Source of the DNA: an uncultured Eubacterium sp.
Lineage (GTDB): Bacteria; Bacillota; Clostridia; Lachnospirales; Lachnospiraceae
DNA: 34,555 bases
Reading direction: 5' to 3'
Assembly: GCA_905236225.1 (NCBI GenBank)
Contig: CAJOPM010000122.1
Coordinates: 1 to 34,555, forward strand
A model generated the notes under the pieces. The model was not told where the DNA came from and did not search any database. It worked only from the letters and a program-made list of their open reading frames with translations. The translations under genes were made by a program, and so were the position numbers. Shown in pieces: positions 1 through 8,265 of the stretch (position 1 is the first letter of the stretch; each line of letters starts with the position of its first letter).

Positions 1-285
1 ATTAAAGGTACATTAATAAATGTAAGTGGCGGTGGAGTTAAGATAATAATAAGTGAAGAGCTAAAAGAAAAAGAATTGATTTTGGTTAAATTTTCACTTT
101 CCTCAGATGAGAATGAGAAAATATATCAGCTTATGGCAGAGACAATAGCATGTACTCCGTCTGAGAAGGCAAAAGGACAATATGATGTAAGACTTAAATT
201 CGTAGCAATTGATAAAGCAGTGCAAGATGATTTGGTAAAACAAATCGTTAATGAAGAAAGACGCTTGCTCAAGAAGAGGAAATAA
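1..285 (+). CDS. PilZ-domain c-di-GMP receptor, YcgR-like (C-terminal part)
   Basis: The open frame runs in from the left edge, so only the last 94 residues are visible. They begin with a GTLINVSGGGVKI stretch, which fits the (D/N)xSxxG half of the PilZ c-di-GMP-binding motif. Beta-rich sequence follows, then a basic C-terminus ending LLKKRK. YcgR-type proteins bind c-di-GMP and slow the flagellar motor. The gene ends 3 bases before cheB, inside a chemotaxis operon, which suits that role. The upstream RxxxR arginine motif and any YcgR N-terminal domain lie outside the window, so the family is inferred from the second half-motif plus context. An internal TTG at 76 is not the real start, because the frame is open and homologous-looking upstream of it. 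Confidence 0.75.
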   Translation: MKGTLINVSGGGVKIIISEELKEKELILVKFSLSSDENEKIYQLMAETIACTPSEKAKGQYDVRLKFVAIDKAVQDDLVKQIVNEERRLLKKRK

Positions 286-288
286 GTT

Positions 289-1353
289 ATGAAAAAAAAT
301 ATTCTGGTTGTAGATGACTCTGCACTTATGAGAAGGGTTATATGTGATATAATCAACACAGATGATATCTTTGAGGCAAATGATGTCTGCAAAGATGGAC
401 TGGAGGCTTACGAAAAGCTTAAGACTACCAAATATGACTGCGTACTTCTTGATGTGAATATGCCGCATATGGATGGTCTGCAGCTTTTAGAAAGACTCAA
501 AAAAGAACATATTAGAGCAACCGTCATAATGGTTAGTACATTGACCACTAAGGACGCCGATGTAACTATTAAAGCTATGGAGCTTGGAGCAATTGATTTT
601 GTCACTAAACCCGACAATGTTCTTCAAGCTAAGGGAGAGGATTTTAAAAATCAGCTTCTTTCTATTGTCAGTGCGGTACTAAAATCCGGCAATACCAAGA
701 TGTTGTTCCATAAAACTCCTACGACTAAGCCGAAGCTTCAACAGTCAAGCACTATGCCACGCTCTAAGGGTGGTAAGAAGTGCGTAGCCATAGCCAGTTC
801 AACCGGAGGTCCAAAGGCGCTTCAGAGTGTAATACCCTACATTTCTAAGTCTATCGATGCACCTATTATCTTAGTTCAGCATATGCCGGTCGGATTTACT
901 AAGTCAATGGCTGAAAGACTCAATGAGCTTAGTGAGTTAGAAGTCAAAGAGGCGCAAGAGGGTGATAAACTTGAGAAGGGCAAAGTGATTATAGCAAAGG
1001 GAGGCTCGCATTTTGAAATAGTCCCTTGTCCTGACGGTTCTCACAAAGTTCATCTTGGCAATCAGCCGCCGGTGGGTGGCCTAAGACCATATGCCAATTA
1101 TATGTATGAATCTCTTAAGAACAGTAAGTTTGACGAGATTACATGCGTAGTTCTTACCGGAATGGGAGCGGATGGTACAGAAGGTATTATGTCTCTTAGA
1201 AAGGATAAGAAGGTCCATATCATCTCACAAAGTGAAGATACTTGTATCGTTTATGGTATGCCCAAAGCCATAGCGGAGACAGGATGTGTTGACGAGGTGG
1301 TGCCGCTAGACGACGTCGCGCCGACAATTATCAAGAACGTGGGGGTAAAATAA
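289..1353 (+). CDS. cheB: Chemotaxis response regulator protein-glutamate methylesterase CheB
   Basis: CheB removes methyl groups from (and deamidates) chemoreceptor glutamates when phosphorylated by CheA, giving adaptation. The 354-residue product has the family's normal length and two domains. Residues 1-110 are a receiver with acidic D9/D10, phospho-acceptor D55 (LLDVNMP) and K107. Residues about 163-350 form the methylesterase. Its catalytic triad is visible as S171 in SSTGGP, H198 in QHMP and D295 in TGMGADG. A Lys/Ser/Thr-rich linker (about 133-162) joins them. ATG at 289 follows the PilZ gene by 3 bases, and cheA starts 2 bases after the stop, so the genes are almost certainly cotranscribed. 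No key residue is missing. Confidence 0.97.
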   Translation: MKKNILVVDDSALMRRVICDIINTDDIFEANDVCKDGLEAYEKLKTTKYDCVLLDVNMPHMDGLQLLERLKKEHIRATVIMVSTLTTKDADVTIKAMELGAIDFVTKPDNVLQAKGEDFKNQLLSIVSAVLKSGNTKMLFHKTPTTKPKLQQSSTMPRSKGGKKCVAIASSTGGPKALQSVIPYISKSIDAPIILVQHMPVGFTKSMAERLNELSELEVKEAQEGDKLEKGKVIIAKGGSHFEIVPCPDGSHKVHLGNQPPVGGLRPYANYMYESLKNSKFDEITCVVLTGMGADGTEGIMSLRKDKKVHIISQSEDTCIVYGMPKAIAETGCVDEVVPLDDVAPTIIKNVGVK

Positions 1354-1355
1354 TT

Positions 1356-3503
1356 ATGGATGTTAGCCAGTATCTAGAAATTTTTATCGACGAAACAAAT
1401 GGTCATATTCAGGATTTGAGCGATTGTATTATGACACTCGAAAGTGATCCTGAAAATATGGACATGGTCAATGAGATATTCCGCGCAGCACACTCCCTTA
1501 AGGGAATGGCTGGAACTATGGGATTCAAGCGCATGCAGCATTTGACGCATGATATGGAGAATGTATTTCAAGAAGTTCGAAGTGGCAATATGAAAGTCAA
1601 CAGCGAACTGATTGATGTTCTTTTCGAATGCTTAGATGCTATTGAGGGATATCTTGAAAATGTTAAAGGAACTTCAGACGAAGGTACAGAGGACAACGAG
1701 GCTATTATTAATGAGCTTAACAGGGTCTTAGCAGCCGGAACAGGACAGGAAGCACCCGAAGCTGCAGGTGATAAAGCGCAAGCAGCCGCAGATGATGCGT
1801 CCGAGGAAGGAACTGCTCAGACTGATAATAAGGCTAAATTTAAAGAAATATTCCTCGAAGATCCGGAAAGAGATGCTATTAAAGCTGAGATGGATAAGGG
1901 TCTTACTTTGTATGGTTTTTCTGTATATATTGATGAGGAGTGCCTGCTTAAGGCAGCTAGAGCGTTCCTTGTATTTAAAGCAGTAGAAGAGTTTGGACAG
2001 ATAATGGCATATATGCCAAGCTCACAAGATATAGAAGATGAAAAATTCGACTTTGATTTCCATTTTCTTTTGGTTACTGATCAGGAACTCGATCCTATTG
2101 TAAAGGCGGTAAAGGCTGTTTCGGAAATTTCCGAGGTTGTTGTTGAAAAATTAGATGAGCCGCCTACTAATGAGCCTGAAACTGAAGAACAGCCTGCAAA
2201 AGAAGAAAACGCCAAAGAAGAAAAGAAGGCCGAAGCTGTGGCAACTCCGCCGGCTAAAACTTCTGCACCGGCCGCAGCACCGGCTAAAGATACAGGAGCC
2301 AAGAAAGATGCACCTGCCAAGAAGTCCGGTGGTGGTAAGCCTGTTACCAGCAGGACAATCAGAGTTGATATTGAAAAACTTGATGCGCTTATGAATCAGG
2401 TTAGTGAGCTTATTATTGCTAAGAACTCACTTGTATCAATCAGTACATCTGATGATGGAAACTTTGATTCGCAGCTTTTCCACGAACAAATTGAATACCT
2501 TGAGAGAATTACCACTAATCTTCATGAATCTGTTATGAAGGTTAGAATGGTACCAATTGAGAGCGCTGTAAATAAATTCCCGAGAATGATTAGAGATCTT
2601 TCTAAGAAGCTCGGAAAAGATATGGTATTGCAGATGAGTGGTGAGGATACTGAGCTTGATCGTACCGTTGTTGATCAGCTTGGAGATCCATTGCAGCATC
2701 TTCTTAGAAATTCAGCTGACCATGGACTTGAGTCTGCTGAGCTTAGAAAAGAAAGAGGCAAGCCTGCTACCGGAACTATTACGCTTAATGCATTCCAGGA
2801 AGGAAATAACGTTATCATTGAAGTTAGCGATGATGGTAATGGTATTGACGTTGAAGCTGTAAGAAGCAAAGCGGTAGAAAGAGGTCAGTTCTCTGAAGAA
2901 CAAGCATCAGCAATGAGTTCAAAAGAAATTATTGACCTTTTGTTCCAGCCGAGTTTCTCTATGGCAAAACAGATTACTGATATCTCCGGAAGAGGCGTAG
3001 GACTTGACGTAGTTAAGTCAAATATAGAAGCTTTAGGCGGAGATGTCGAGGTCAAGAGTACCTTGGGATATGGTACCAAATTTACAGTTAGACTTCCGCT
3101 TACACTTGCTATTATTCAAGCATTGATGGTAGAAGTTCGAGATGAGAAGTTTGCTATTTCACTCGGTTCCATTCAGACAATAGAATATATCAATATTAGC
3201 GATATCAAATACGTACAAGCCAATGAAGTAATACATATAAGAGGATCGGTTATACCACTTATCAGACTTAACGAACTTTTGGATATAGAAGCTCTTGAAA
3301 ATGATGGCGACAGTATTACCGTTGTTATTGTTTCAAAGGGAGAAAAGCAGGTAGGTCTTGTTGTCGACAATCTTATGGGACAGCAGGAAATAGTTATTAA
3401 ATCACTAGGCAAATACATCAACGGCAATAAGATAATAAGCGGTGCTACCATACTTGGAGATGGTGAAGTTGCTCTTATCCTTGATGTTAATACTTTGATG
3501 TAA
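1356..3503 (+). CDS. cheA: Chemotaxis histidine kinase CheA
   Basis: CheA is the cytoplasmic kinase that reads receptor arrays through CheW and phosphorylates CheY and CheB. At 715 residues it has the full P1-P5 layout. P1 histidine phosphotransfer domain: phospho-site H46 in AAHSLKG. P2-like region: about residues 150-265. Pro/Ala/Lys-rich low-complexity linker: about 265-330. P3 dimerisation helices: from about 333 (IRVDIEKLDALMNQVSELI). P4 ATPase: N box near 447 (LLRNSADHG), G1 near 492 (DDGNGID) and G2 near 546 (GRGVGLDVV). P5 CheW-like regulatory domain: about 570-715. A G-rich Shine-Dalgarno lies in the end of cheB. CheW follows 16 bases downstream. Confidence 0.98.
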   Translation: MDVSQYLEIFIDETNGHIQDLSDCIMTLESDPENMDMVNEIFRAAHSLKGMAGTMGFKRMQHLTHDMENVFQEVRSGNMKVNSELIDVLFECLDAIEGYLENVKGTSDEGTEDNEAIINELNRVLAAGTGQEAPEAAGDKAQAAADDASEEGTAQTDNKAKFKEIFLEDPERDAIKAEMDKGLTLYGFSVYIDEECLLKAARAFLVFKAVEEFGQIMAYMPSSQDIEDEKFDFDFHFLLVTDQELDPIVKAVKAVSEISEVVVEKLDEPPTNEPETEEQPAKEENAKEEKKAEAVATPPAKTSAPAAAPAKDTGAKKDAPAKKSGGGKPVTSRTIRVDIEKLDALMNQVSELIIAKNSLVSISTSDDGNFDSQLFHEQIEYLERITTNLHESVMKVRMVPIESAVNKFPRMIRDLSKKLGKDMVLQMSGEDTELDRTVVDQLGDPLQHLLRNSADHGLESAELRKERGKPATGTITLNAFQEGNNVIIEVSDDGNGIDVEAVRSKAVERGQFSEEQASAMSSKEIIDLLFQPSFSMAKQITDISGRGVGLDVVKSNIEALGGDVEVKSTLGYGTKFTVRLPLTLAIIQALMVEVRDEKFAISLGSIQTIEYINISDIKYVQANEVIHIRGSVIPLIRLNELLDIEALENDGDSITVVIVSKGEKQVGLVVDNLMGQQEIVIKSLGKYINGNKIISGATILGDGEVALILDVNTLM

Positions 3504-3519
3504 CGGAGGTGTTTAAGAT

Positions 3520-3984
3520 ATGGCAGACTTAATGGAGCCCGTTGAGGTTGAAACTACCCAGTATATTGTAGTTAAGATAGGCAGCGAGCAGTATGGAATT
3601 GATATTAGCTTTATTGATAACATTGTTCGTATGCAAAAAATCACTCGAGTACCTAAAGCGCAGCATTATTTTAAAGGTATAATAAATCTTAGAGGTGAAA
3701 TTGTACCTGTAATGAGCATTAGAATTAAAATGGGACTTGAGGAAGATACCTTTACTAATTCATCCAGAATTATTATACTGAAGATTGAACAGCAAGGAGC
3801 ACTCGGAATTATTGTTGACGAGGTTAAAGAGGTAGTTAATTTGTCTGAGGATCAAATTGACAAAAATGCCCAAGATATGAATGATGAAAAGTCTAATTTT
3901 ATCGATGGCATAGGAAAGAATGGAGAGCAGCTAATATCATTATTTGACATTAGTAAGATTATTGAAGAAAAAGAGACTGTATAA
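3520..3984 (+). CDS. cheW: Chemotaxis coupling protein CheW
   Basis: CheW links chemoreceptors to CheA in the polar signalling array. The 154-residue product is one CheW/SH3-like beta-barrel domain. It carries the typical YGIDISFIDNIVRM start, the KGIINLRGEIVPVMSIR core and a late VDEVKEVVNL strand. The length matches the family. A clear AACGGAGG Shine-Dalgarno precedes ATG 3520. It is the last gene before a stable hairpin (4029-4064) that separates cheB-cheA-cheW from cheC-cheD. The protein has no extra receiver domain, so it is CheW rather than CheV. Confidence 0.97.
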   Translation: MADLMEPVEVETTQYIVVKIGSEQYGIDISFIDNIVRMQKITRVPKAQHYFKGIINLRGEIVPVMSIRIKMGLEEDTFTNSSRIIILKIEQQGALGIIVDEVKEVVNLSEDQIDKNAQDMNDEKSNFIDGIGKNGEQLISLFDISKIIEEKETV

Positions 3985-4028
3985 TTTCTATCGTTAATTA
4001 TTACTTTCCATATCAAACTAAAATTAAT

Positions 4029-4068
4029 AGGGCTGCATTTTAATTGGATGATTTATGCAGCCCTGTTT
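4029..4068 (+). terminator. Hairpin between cheW and cheC (weak terminator or attenuator)
   Basis: A perfect 10-bp stem (AGGGCTGCAT at 4029-4038 with ATGCAGCCCT at 4055-4064) closes a 16-base loop and is followed by GTTTGT. The stem is strong but the T-tract is poor. It may act as a partial terminator or as a stabiliser of the cheW 3' end rather than a full stop, since cheC-cheD-sigD continue in the same direction without a convincing new promoter. Confidence 0.55.
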
Positions 4069-4156
4069 GTAAGAAGTGGTTAAATTTTGCCATTAATTGT
4101 ATGGTGATTTTGTATGCCAAAAGTTTTATTTGATTACTCAAGTTAAGGAGAAGAAA

Positions 4157-4780
4157 ATGGCTGAAAATGTTAGTTTTGACACTATAAATACAATGTATTT
4201 TGATGTGCTTAGGGAAATAGGAAATATCGGAGCCGGTAATGCTACGACAGCTATAGCGAATATGTTAGGGCTTAAGGTTGATATGAGTGTTCCAAGTGTA
4301 GAACTTATGGGATTTCAGGAGCTTCCTACGGCTATTGGTCCTGAAGAAGATGTTATTGCCGGAATTTACCTTGAGGTAATAGGGGATATATCAGGCAGTA
4401 TGATGTTCCTATTAAGTCTTGATTCAGCACATTATCTTGTTAATACGCTTATGGGTAGAGATCCGGGTTATAGTGAAGAATTTGACGAGATGGATTTATC
4501 TGCTCTTAAAGAAATTGGAAATATTATTGGCGGATCATATTTGTCGGCACTTTCAGGTCTTACTAATCTTAATATTCAGCCATCTGTACCAGCGTTGGCA
4601 ATTGATATGGAGGCGGCCATACTTAGTGTTCCTGCCTCAGTATTTGGACAATACGGTGACAATGCGTTGCTTATTGAAACTAAGTTTGGAGATGATGTAG
4701 TTATAGAGGGCTATTTCATACTTCTGCCTGATCCTGAATCGTATGAAAAAATATTAAATGCTTTGGGAATTCAGTTATAG
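4157..4780 (+). CDS. cheC: CheY-P phosphatase CheC
   Basis: CheC dephosphorylates CheY-P and is stimulated by binding CheD. Both phosphatase active-site helices are present: LREIGNIGAGNATTAIA near the N-terminus and LKEIGNIIGGSYLSAL in the middle, each with the conserved E...N pair. This makes it a two-site CheC rather than CheX. I start it at ATG 4157 (207 residues), because AAGGAG sits 8 bases upstream and MAENVSFDTIN matches CheC N-termini. The frame is open back to 4097, but that extension lacks a Shine-Dalgarno and looks non-homologous. It is followed 15 bases later by cheD, its partner. Confidence 0.95.
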   Translation: MAENVSFDTINTMYFDVLREIGNIGAGNATTAIANMLGLKVDMSVPSVELMGFQELPTAIGPEEDVIAGIYLEVIGDISGSMMFLLSLDSAHYLVNTLMGRDPGYSEEFDEMDLSALKEIGNIIGGSYLSALSGLTNLNIQPSVPALAIDMEAAILSVPASVFGQYGDNALLIETKFGDDVVIEGYFILLPDPESYEKILNALGIQL

Positions 4781-4795
4781 TAGTGGGGTTGAGCA

Positions 4796-5281
4796 ATGGG
4801 TAAAATGATTAAAATTGGTATTGCCGATTTGAATGTATGTAAGGCTCCTGACTCAATCACAACATTAGGACTTGGGTCTTGTATAGGAATTGCATTATAT
4901 GATAAAACAACCAAAATTGGCGGACTGGTTCATATTATGCTTCCGGACAGCACTCAGATTAGGAATAATACTAATAAGGCAAAATTTGCAGATACCGGAA
5001 TAGAAGAACTTGTCGAAAAAGTTACCAAAGCCGGAGCAAACAGAGCTTCTCTTAAGGCAAAAATTGCCGGCGGAGCAAAGATGTTTGAAGTATCAGGGAA
5101 TACCGGAGTCGGAAATGTCGGCGAGCGTAACATCGAGGCAGTTAAGAAGAAATTAAAGGAATTAAATATAAGAATTATAGCAGAAGATACAGGACTTAAT
5201 TACGGAAGAACTGTAGAACTTCATTGTGAGACAGGTGAGTATCATATTAAAGCTGTTGGAAAGCCGCTTAAGATAATCTAA
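4796..5281 (+). CDS. cheD: Chemoreceptor glutamine deamidase CheD
   Basis: CheD deamidates specific receptor glutamines and binds CheC, coupling receptor activity to CheY-P levels. The 161-residue product has the family length. It shows the expected catalytic set: C29 in LGLGSCIGI, H46 in GLVHIMLP and T23 just before the Cys loop. The C-terminal half has the typical KIAGGAKMF and NIEAVKKKL segments. It sits directly behind cheC, the usual arrangement in Firmicutes, with a GGGG-type ribosome site before ATG 4796. Confidence 0.97.
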   Translation: MGKMIKIGIADLNVCKAPDSITTLGLGSCIGIALYDKTTKIGGLVHIMLPDSTQIRNNTNKAKFADTGIEELVEKVTKAGANRASLKAKIAGGAKMFEVSGNTGVGNVGERNIEAVKKKLKELNIRIIAEDTGLNYGRTVELHCETGEYHIKAVGKPLKII

Positions 5282-5297
5282 TAAAGGACATATAATT

Positions 5298-5636
5298 ATG
5301 GGAACGAAATCTCTGCCCCTTATAATTATGCTTATAGGTGGGGCGGCCTGTTGTGTAGTATGTATTTTAGTTGGTGTAGATACAAAAGTTATGCTCGAAA
5401 GACTTCTTGTAACACTTATCTGTTTTCTTATTATTGGTTGCATAGTAAAGGTTATAGTAGACAAGAACTTTGCTGATGTACTTAATCCAACTAAAGAAGA
5501 TACAGATCAAAATGGTGAAGAAGAAAGTGAAGAAGGCGAGAACTTAGGTAGTGATGAAGATATCAGCACCGAAGAAGAACCACAAGATAGCGCAGAGGAA
5601 GAGGCGCAGACTTCTGAAAACGAAGAAGAGACTTGA
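5298..5636 (+). CDS. Small two-helix membrane protein with acidic tail, unknown function
   Basis: I do not recognise a named family. The 112-residue product has two hydrophobic helices (about 6-26 and 34-54) containing several Cys residues. A short charged segment follows, then a strongly acidic tail (about 67-112, mostly Glu/Asp/Ser/Gln). The expected topology is a hairpin in the membrane with the tail in the cytoplasm. It lies between cheD and sigD, 16 bases after cheD and 24 before sigD, with AAAGGA before the ATG, so it is part of the operon. In Bacillus subtilis the membrane protein SwrB is encoded next to sigD, but on the other side. Position and topology suggest a motility role; sequence identity to SwrB is not apparent. 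Confidence 0.8.
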   Translation: MGTKSLPLIIMLIGGAACCVVCILVGVDTKVMLERLLVTLICFLIIGCIVKVIVDKNFADVLNPTKEDTDQNGEEESEEGENLGSDEDISTEEEPQDSAEEEAQTSENEEET

Positions 5637-5660
5637 TAATAAATTATTAGGGGCTATAGC

Positions 5661-6425
5661 ATGAAAAATGATGAAAAAGAAAAGCTTTGGAGGGATTACC
5701 AAAAGAATCCGACCCCACAGCAAAGAGAAAAAATAATACTTGAATATGCCCCTCTTGTTAAGTTGGTGGCTGGCCGGCTTAGTATGTATTTAGGGTATAA
5801 TGTTGAGTATGATGACCTGGTAGGTTATGGCATATTTGGATTAATTGATGCAATAGATAAATTTAATATAGACAAAGATGTTAAATTCGAGACATATGCA
5901 TCACTTAGAATTAGGGGAGCTATCTTGGATCAGATTCGAAAGATGGATTGGATTCCAAGAACAGTCAGACAAAAACAAAAGAAAATTGATGAGGCCATTA
6001 AACATATAGAGTCAACTACAGGTAAGCTTGCAACAGATGATAAGGTTGCACAATATCTTCAGATAAGCGAAGATGAATTGAATAATTGGCAATCTCAGCT
6101 TAAGGTTACAAATGTTGTTTCTTTAAATGAGTATGTAGAACAAGGTAGTGAGCCTGCAATGGATACTCATAGGAATTCTCATTTTGAACAACCTGAAGCC
6201 GTTGTAGAAAAGAGTGAACTTAAAGAGACTCTTGAAGAATGTCTTCATATTTTAACTGATAAAGAAAGAAAAGTAATATTGTTGTATTATTACGAAGAGA
6301 TGACTCTTAAAGAAATCAGTAAGATATTAAGCGTTTCTGAGTCTAGAGTTTCTCAGCTACATACTAAGGCACTTGTTAAAATGAAAAAGAAAATGGGTAA
6401 TTATTTCAATATTCTTGTGCCATAA
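5661..6425 (+). CDS. sigD: Motility RNA polymerase sigma factor SigD (FliA, sigma-28)
   Basis: This sigma factor directs late flagellar, chemoreceptor and autolysin promoters. The 254 residues have the SigD/FliA length. Region 2 is near residues 35-90, with VEYDDLVGYGIFGLIDAIDKF and the FETYASLRIRGAILDQIRKMDW core. Region 3 is near 95-150. Region 4 has DKERKVILLYYYEEMTLKEI and the helix-turn-helix SVSESRVSQLHTKAL near 225-240. AGGGG precedes ATG 5661. Its place after cheC-cheD matches B. subtilis. No anti-sigma flgM is visible in the window. Confidence 0.96.
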   Translation: MKNDEKEKLWRDYQKNPTPQQREKIILEYAPLVKLVAGRLSMYLGYNVEYDDLVGYGIFGLIDAIDKFNIDKDVKFETYASLRIRGAILDQIRKMDWIPRTVRQKQKKIDEAIKHIESTTGKLATDDKVAQYLQISEDELNNWQSQLKVTNVVSLNEYVEQGSEPAMDTHRNSHFEQPEAVVEKSELKETLEECLHILTDKERKVILLYYYEEMTLKEISKILSVSESRVSQLHTKALVKMKKKMGNYFNILVP

Positions 6426-6442
6426 TATTAGAGGGGATATTA

Positions 6443-7882
6443 ATGGGTGATATTGAAAAGGAAAAGACTAATGATTTAGAGCCCGGCGATACTGCCAATG
6501 AGAATAAAGATGAAAGTATGAATATCTTTATTCAACAAGATAAAATGAAAGTGTTTTGTAGATTTCATAAACCTGTCGGTGAGGGACAATTACTAACCTA
6601 TGATCAGATAATGAGGGAACTTAAGGTCGCAGGTGTTGTTTTTGGAATACAGGATGATGAGATTAAAGACTTTCTTAATGACAGACAATATGAGGTGGAT
6701 TATATAATCGCAATCGGAAGGGCAATGGAGCTTGGTAAGAATGGTTCTATTGAGTTGCGATTTGATACGAATAGTAATTTGACACCTGAAGTTGATGAGT
6801 CGGGCAATGTTGATTACAAAAACCTAAATCTTGTAAATCAGGTTAAAAAAGGTGATATATTAGCTGTAAAGATACCGCATTCCGTTGGAGCCGATGGGCA
6901 GGATGTCTTAGGACATGTTGTCCCTGCTGTTCCGGGAAAAGCGGCTAATTTTGTTTATGGAAAAAATGTATATGTAAGTGAAGATGGCTTAAATCTTATA
7001 TCAAATGTTGATGGGCATGTTACTTATAAATCTGATAAAATTGCGGTTTCTGAGGTATTAGAGATTAAAGAAGACGTAGATTTGTCTACAGGTAATATAA
7101 AATTTAACGGACAAGTACTTGTACACGGCAGCGTGAAGAGCGGTTTTAATATTCAGTGTAAAGGCGATGTAATTGTCGAAGGAAGCGTTGAAGATGCTGT
7201 TATAGTTTCGGGGGGAGATGTAATAGTAAAAAGAGGCGTACAAGGCGGCGGCAAGGGCGTTATCACAGCAAAGAAAAATTTAATCGCAAAATTTATAGAA
7301 AATGCAACCGTTATTGCCGGTGGTGATGTAAAAAGCGAGTCTGTACTATACAGCCAGGTTACGTGTAACGGAAATCTGCATATTTTAGGCAAAAAAGGTA
7401 TGCTTACCGGTGGAAGAATGCAGGTTTTAGGCTCAATTGATGCTGTATCGGTCGGAAGTAATATGGGGACTGCGACCAGAATAGAACTTGGAATTGACCA
7501 GCAAACAAAAAAAGAATATGATACTGTTAGACGCCAAATAAGAGAACTTACCAATAGTCTTGATAGTATGAAGATGATTGTAGAAAGTTTTACACAAAAA
7601 ATTAAGGCCAAGGTTCCGCTAGCTGAGGATAAAGTTAATTATTTTAAGCAGACTCTCCAAAAGTTTAAATTCCAACAAAAAATGCTTGAAGAAGCAAAAG
7701 ATAAAGAACAAAAGCTAATGGAGAGCTTAAGAAGAGGGACGGATTCCTATTTGGCCGTTACTGCAGAGACATATCCGGGAGTTATTATTGTAATTAAAGA
7801 CGTAACATATAATGTTGAGGCAGTAGAACATCATATTAGATTTGTTAAGACTGATGAGGGGATTAAGAAAGTGCCGCTATAG
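6443..7882 (+). CDS. FapA/DUF342 family protein
   Basis: The 479-residue product is a DUF342 (flagellar assembly protein A-like) protein. An acidic N-terminal stretch of about 30 residues comes first, then an alpha/beta domain (about 30-190). A right-handed beta-helix-like region (about 200-330) carries repeated short strands such as GNIKFNGQVLVHGSV, GDVIVEGSV and GGDVIVKRGV. A long coiled coil (about 350-430) is followed by a small C-terminal beta part. DUF342 proteins are found near flagellar and polar genes and share the beta-helix idea with bactofilins. The gene follows sigD by 17 bases, behind GAGGGG. The molecular activity is unknown. The match is to the family, not to a characterised enzyme. 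Confidence 0.85.
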   Translation: MGDIEKEKTNDLEPGDTANENKDESMNIFIQQDKMKVFCRFHKPVGEGQLLTYDQIMRELKVAGVVFGIQDDEIKDFLNDRQYEVDYIIAIGRAMELGKNGSIELRFDTNSNLTPEVDESGNVDYKNLNLVNQVKKGDILAVKIPHSVGADGQDVLGHVVPAVPGKAANFVYGKNVYVSEDGLNLISNVDGHVTYKSDKIAVSEVLEIKEDVDLSTGNIKFNGQVLVHGSVKSGFNIQCKGDVIVEGSVEDAVIVSGGDVIVKRGVQGGGKGVITAKKNLIAKFIENATVIAGGDVKSESVLYSQVTCNGNLHILGKKGMLTGGRMQVLGSIDAVSVGSNMGTATRIELGIDQQTKKEYDTVRRQIRELTNSLDSMKMIVESFTQKIKAKVPLAEDKVNYFKQTLQKFKFQQKMLEEAKDKEQKLMESLRRGTDSYLAVTAETYPGVIIVIKDVTYNVEAVEHHIRFVKTDEGIKKVPL

Positions 7883-7922
7883 ATACAGGTTACAATTTAG
7901 TTTTAAAGAAAGGATGAGTTGT

Positions 7923-8249
7923 ATGTCTATCAGACCGGTTGATATTAATGGAATGATTCAAAATACAGCCGAAATAGGCAATCTTAAACATAGTGACGAG
8001 ACTAAACCTCTTGCACAGCAACAAAATATTCAAGTTGAAATGACAAGGCAGATGGATGAAAGACCGACCAGGGTCAATAATCCGGATAATGCTGATGAGA
8101 CCAATAATCAATTTGAACAAAAAGATGCCTCTCAACAAGGCAGTAATTCTTACGAAAAAAGACAGGGTATGAAAAAGAAAAAAGAAGAAGCACCTAAAGA
8201 TAGAGTGATAAAAAAGGGTAGCGAACACAAATTTGATATTTCAATCTAG
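7923..8249 (+). CDS. Small conserved hydrophilic protein of the motility operon, unknown
   Basis: The 108-residue product begins MSIRPVDINGMIQ, a start I associate with uncharacterised proteins in clostridial flagellar operons. The rest is hydrophilic, Gln/Asn/Lys-rich and probably disordered, with a KKKKEEAP basic patch and a hydrophobic KFDISI end. I chose ATG 7923 because AAAGGATGAG lies just upstream and SIRPVD looks conserved. ATG 7914 (three residues longer) is possible. The frame is open to 7842, inside the preceding gene, but that part is a read-through artefact rich in Arg. The gene overlaps nothing and ends 16 bases before the next start. Function unknown. Confidence 0.72.
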   Translation: MSIRPVDINGMIQNTAEIGNLKHSDETKPLAQQQNIQVEMTRQMDERPTRVNNPDNADETNNQFEQKDASQQGSNSYEKRQGMKKKKEEAPKDRVIKKGSEHKFDISI

Positions 8250-8265
8250 AGTTAAGGAGACGAGC

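Noticed and set aside
4097-4156. A longer CheC starting at 4097
   Set aside because: There is no ribosome site, and the extra 20 residues do not look like CheC; ATG 4157 has AAGGAG at good spacing.
7153-7611. 152-residue minus-strand open frame
   Set aside because: It is antisense to the DUF342 beta-helix region; the sequence is Pro/Ser-rich in the way expected from reversed Gly/Val codons.
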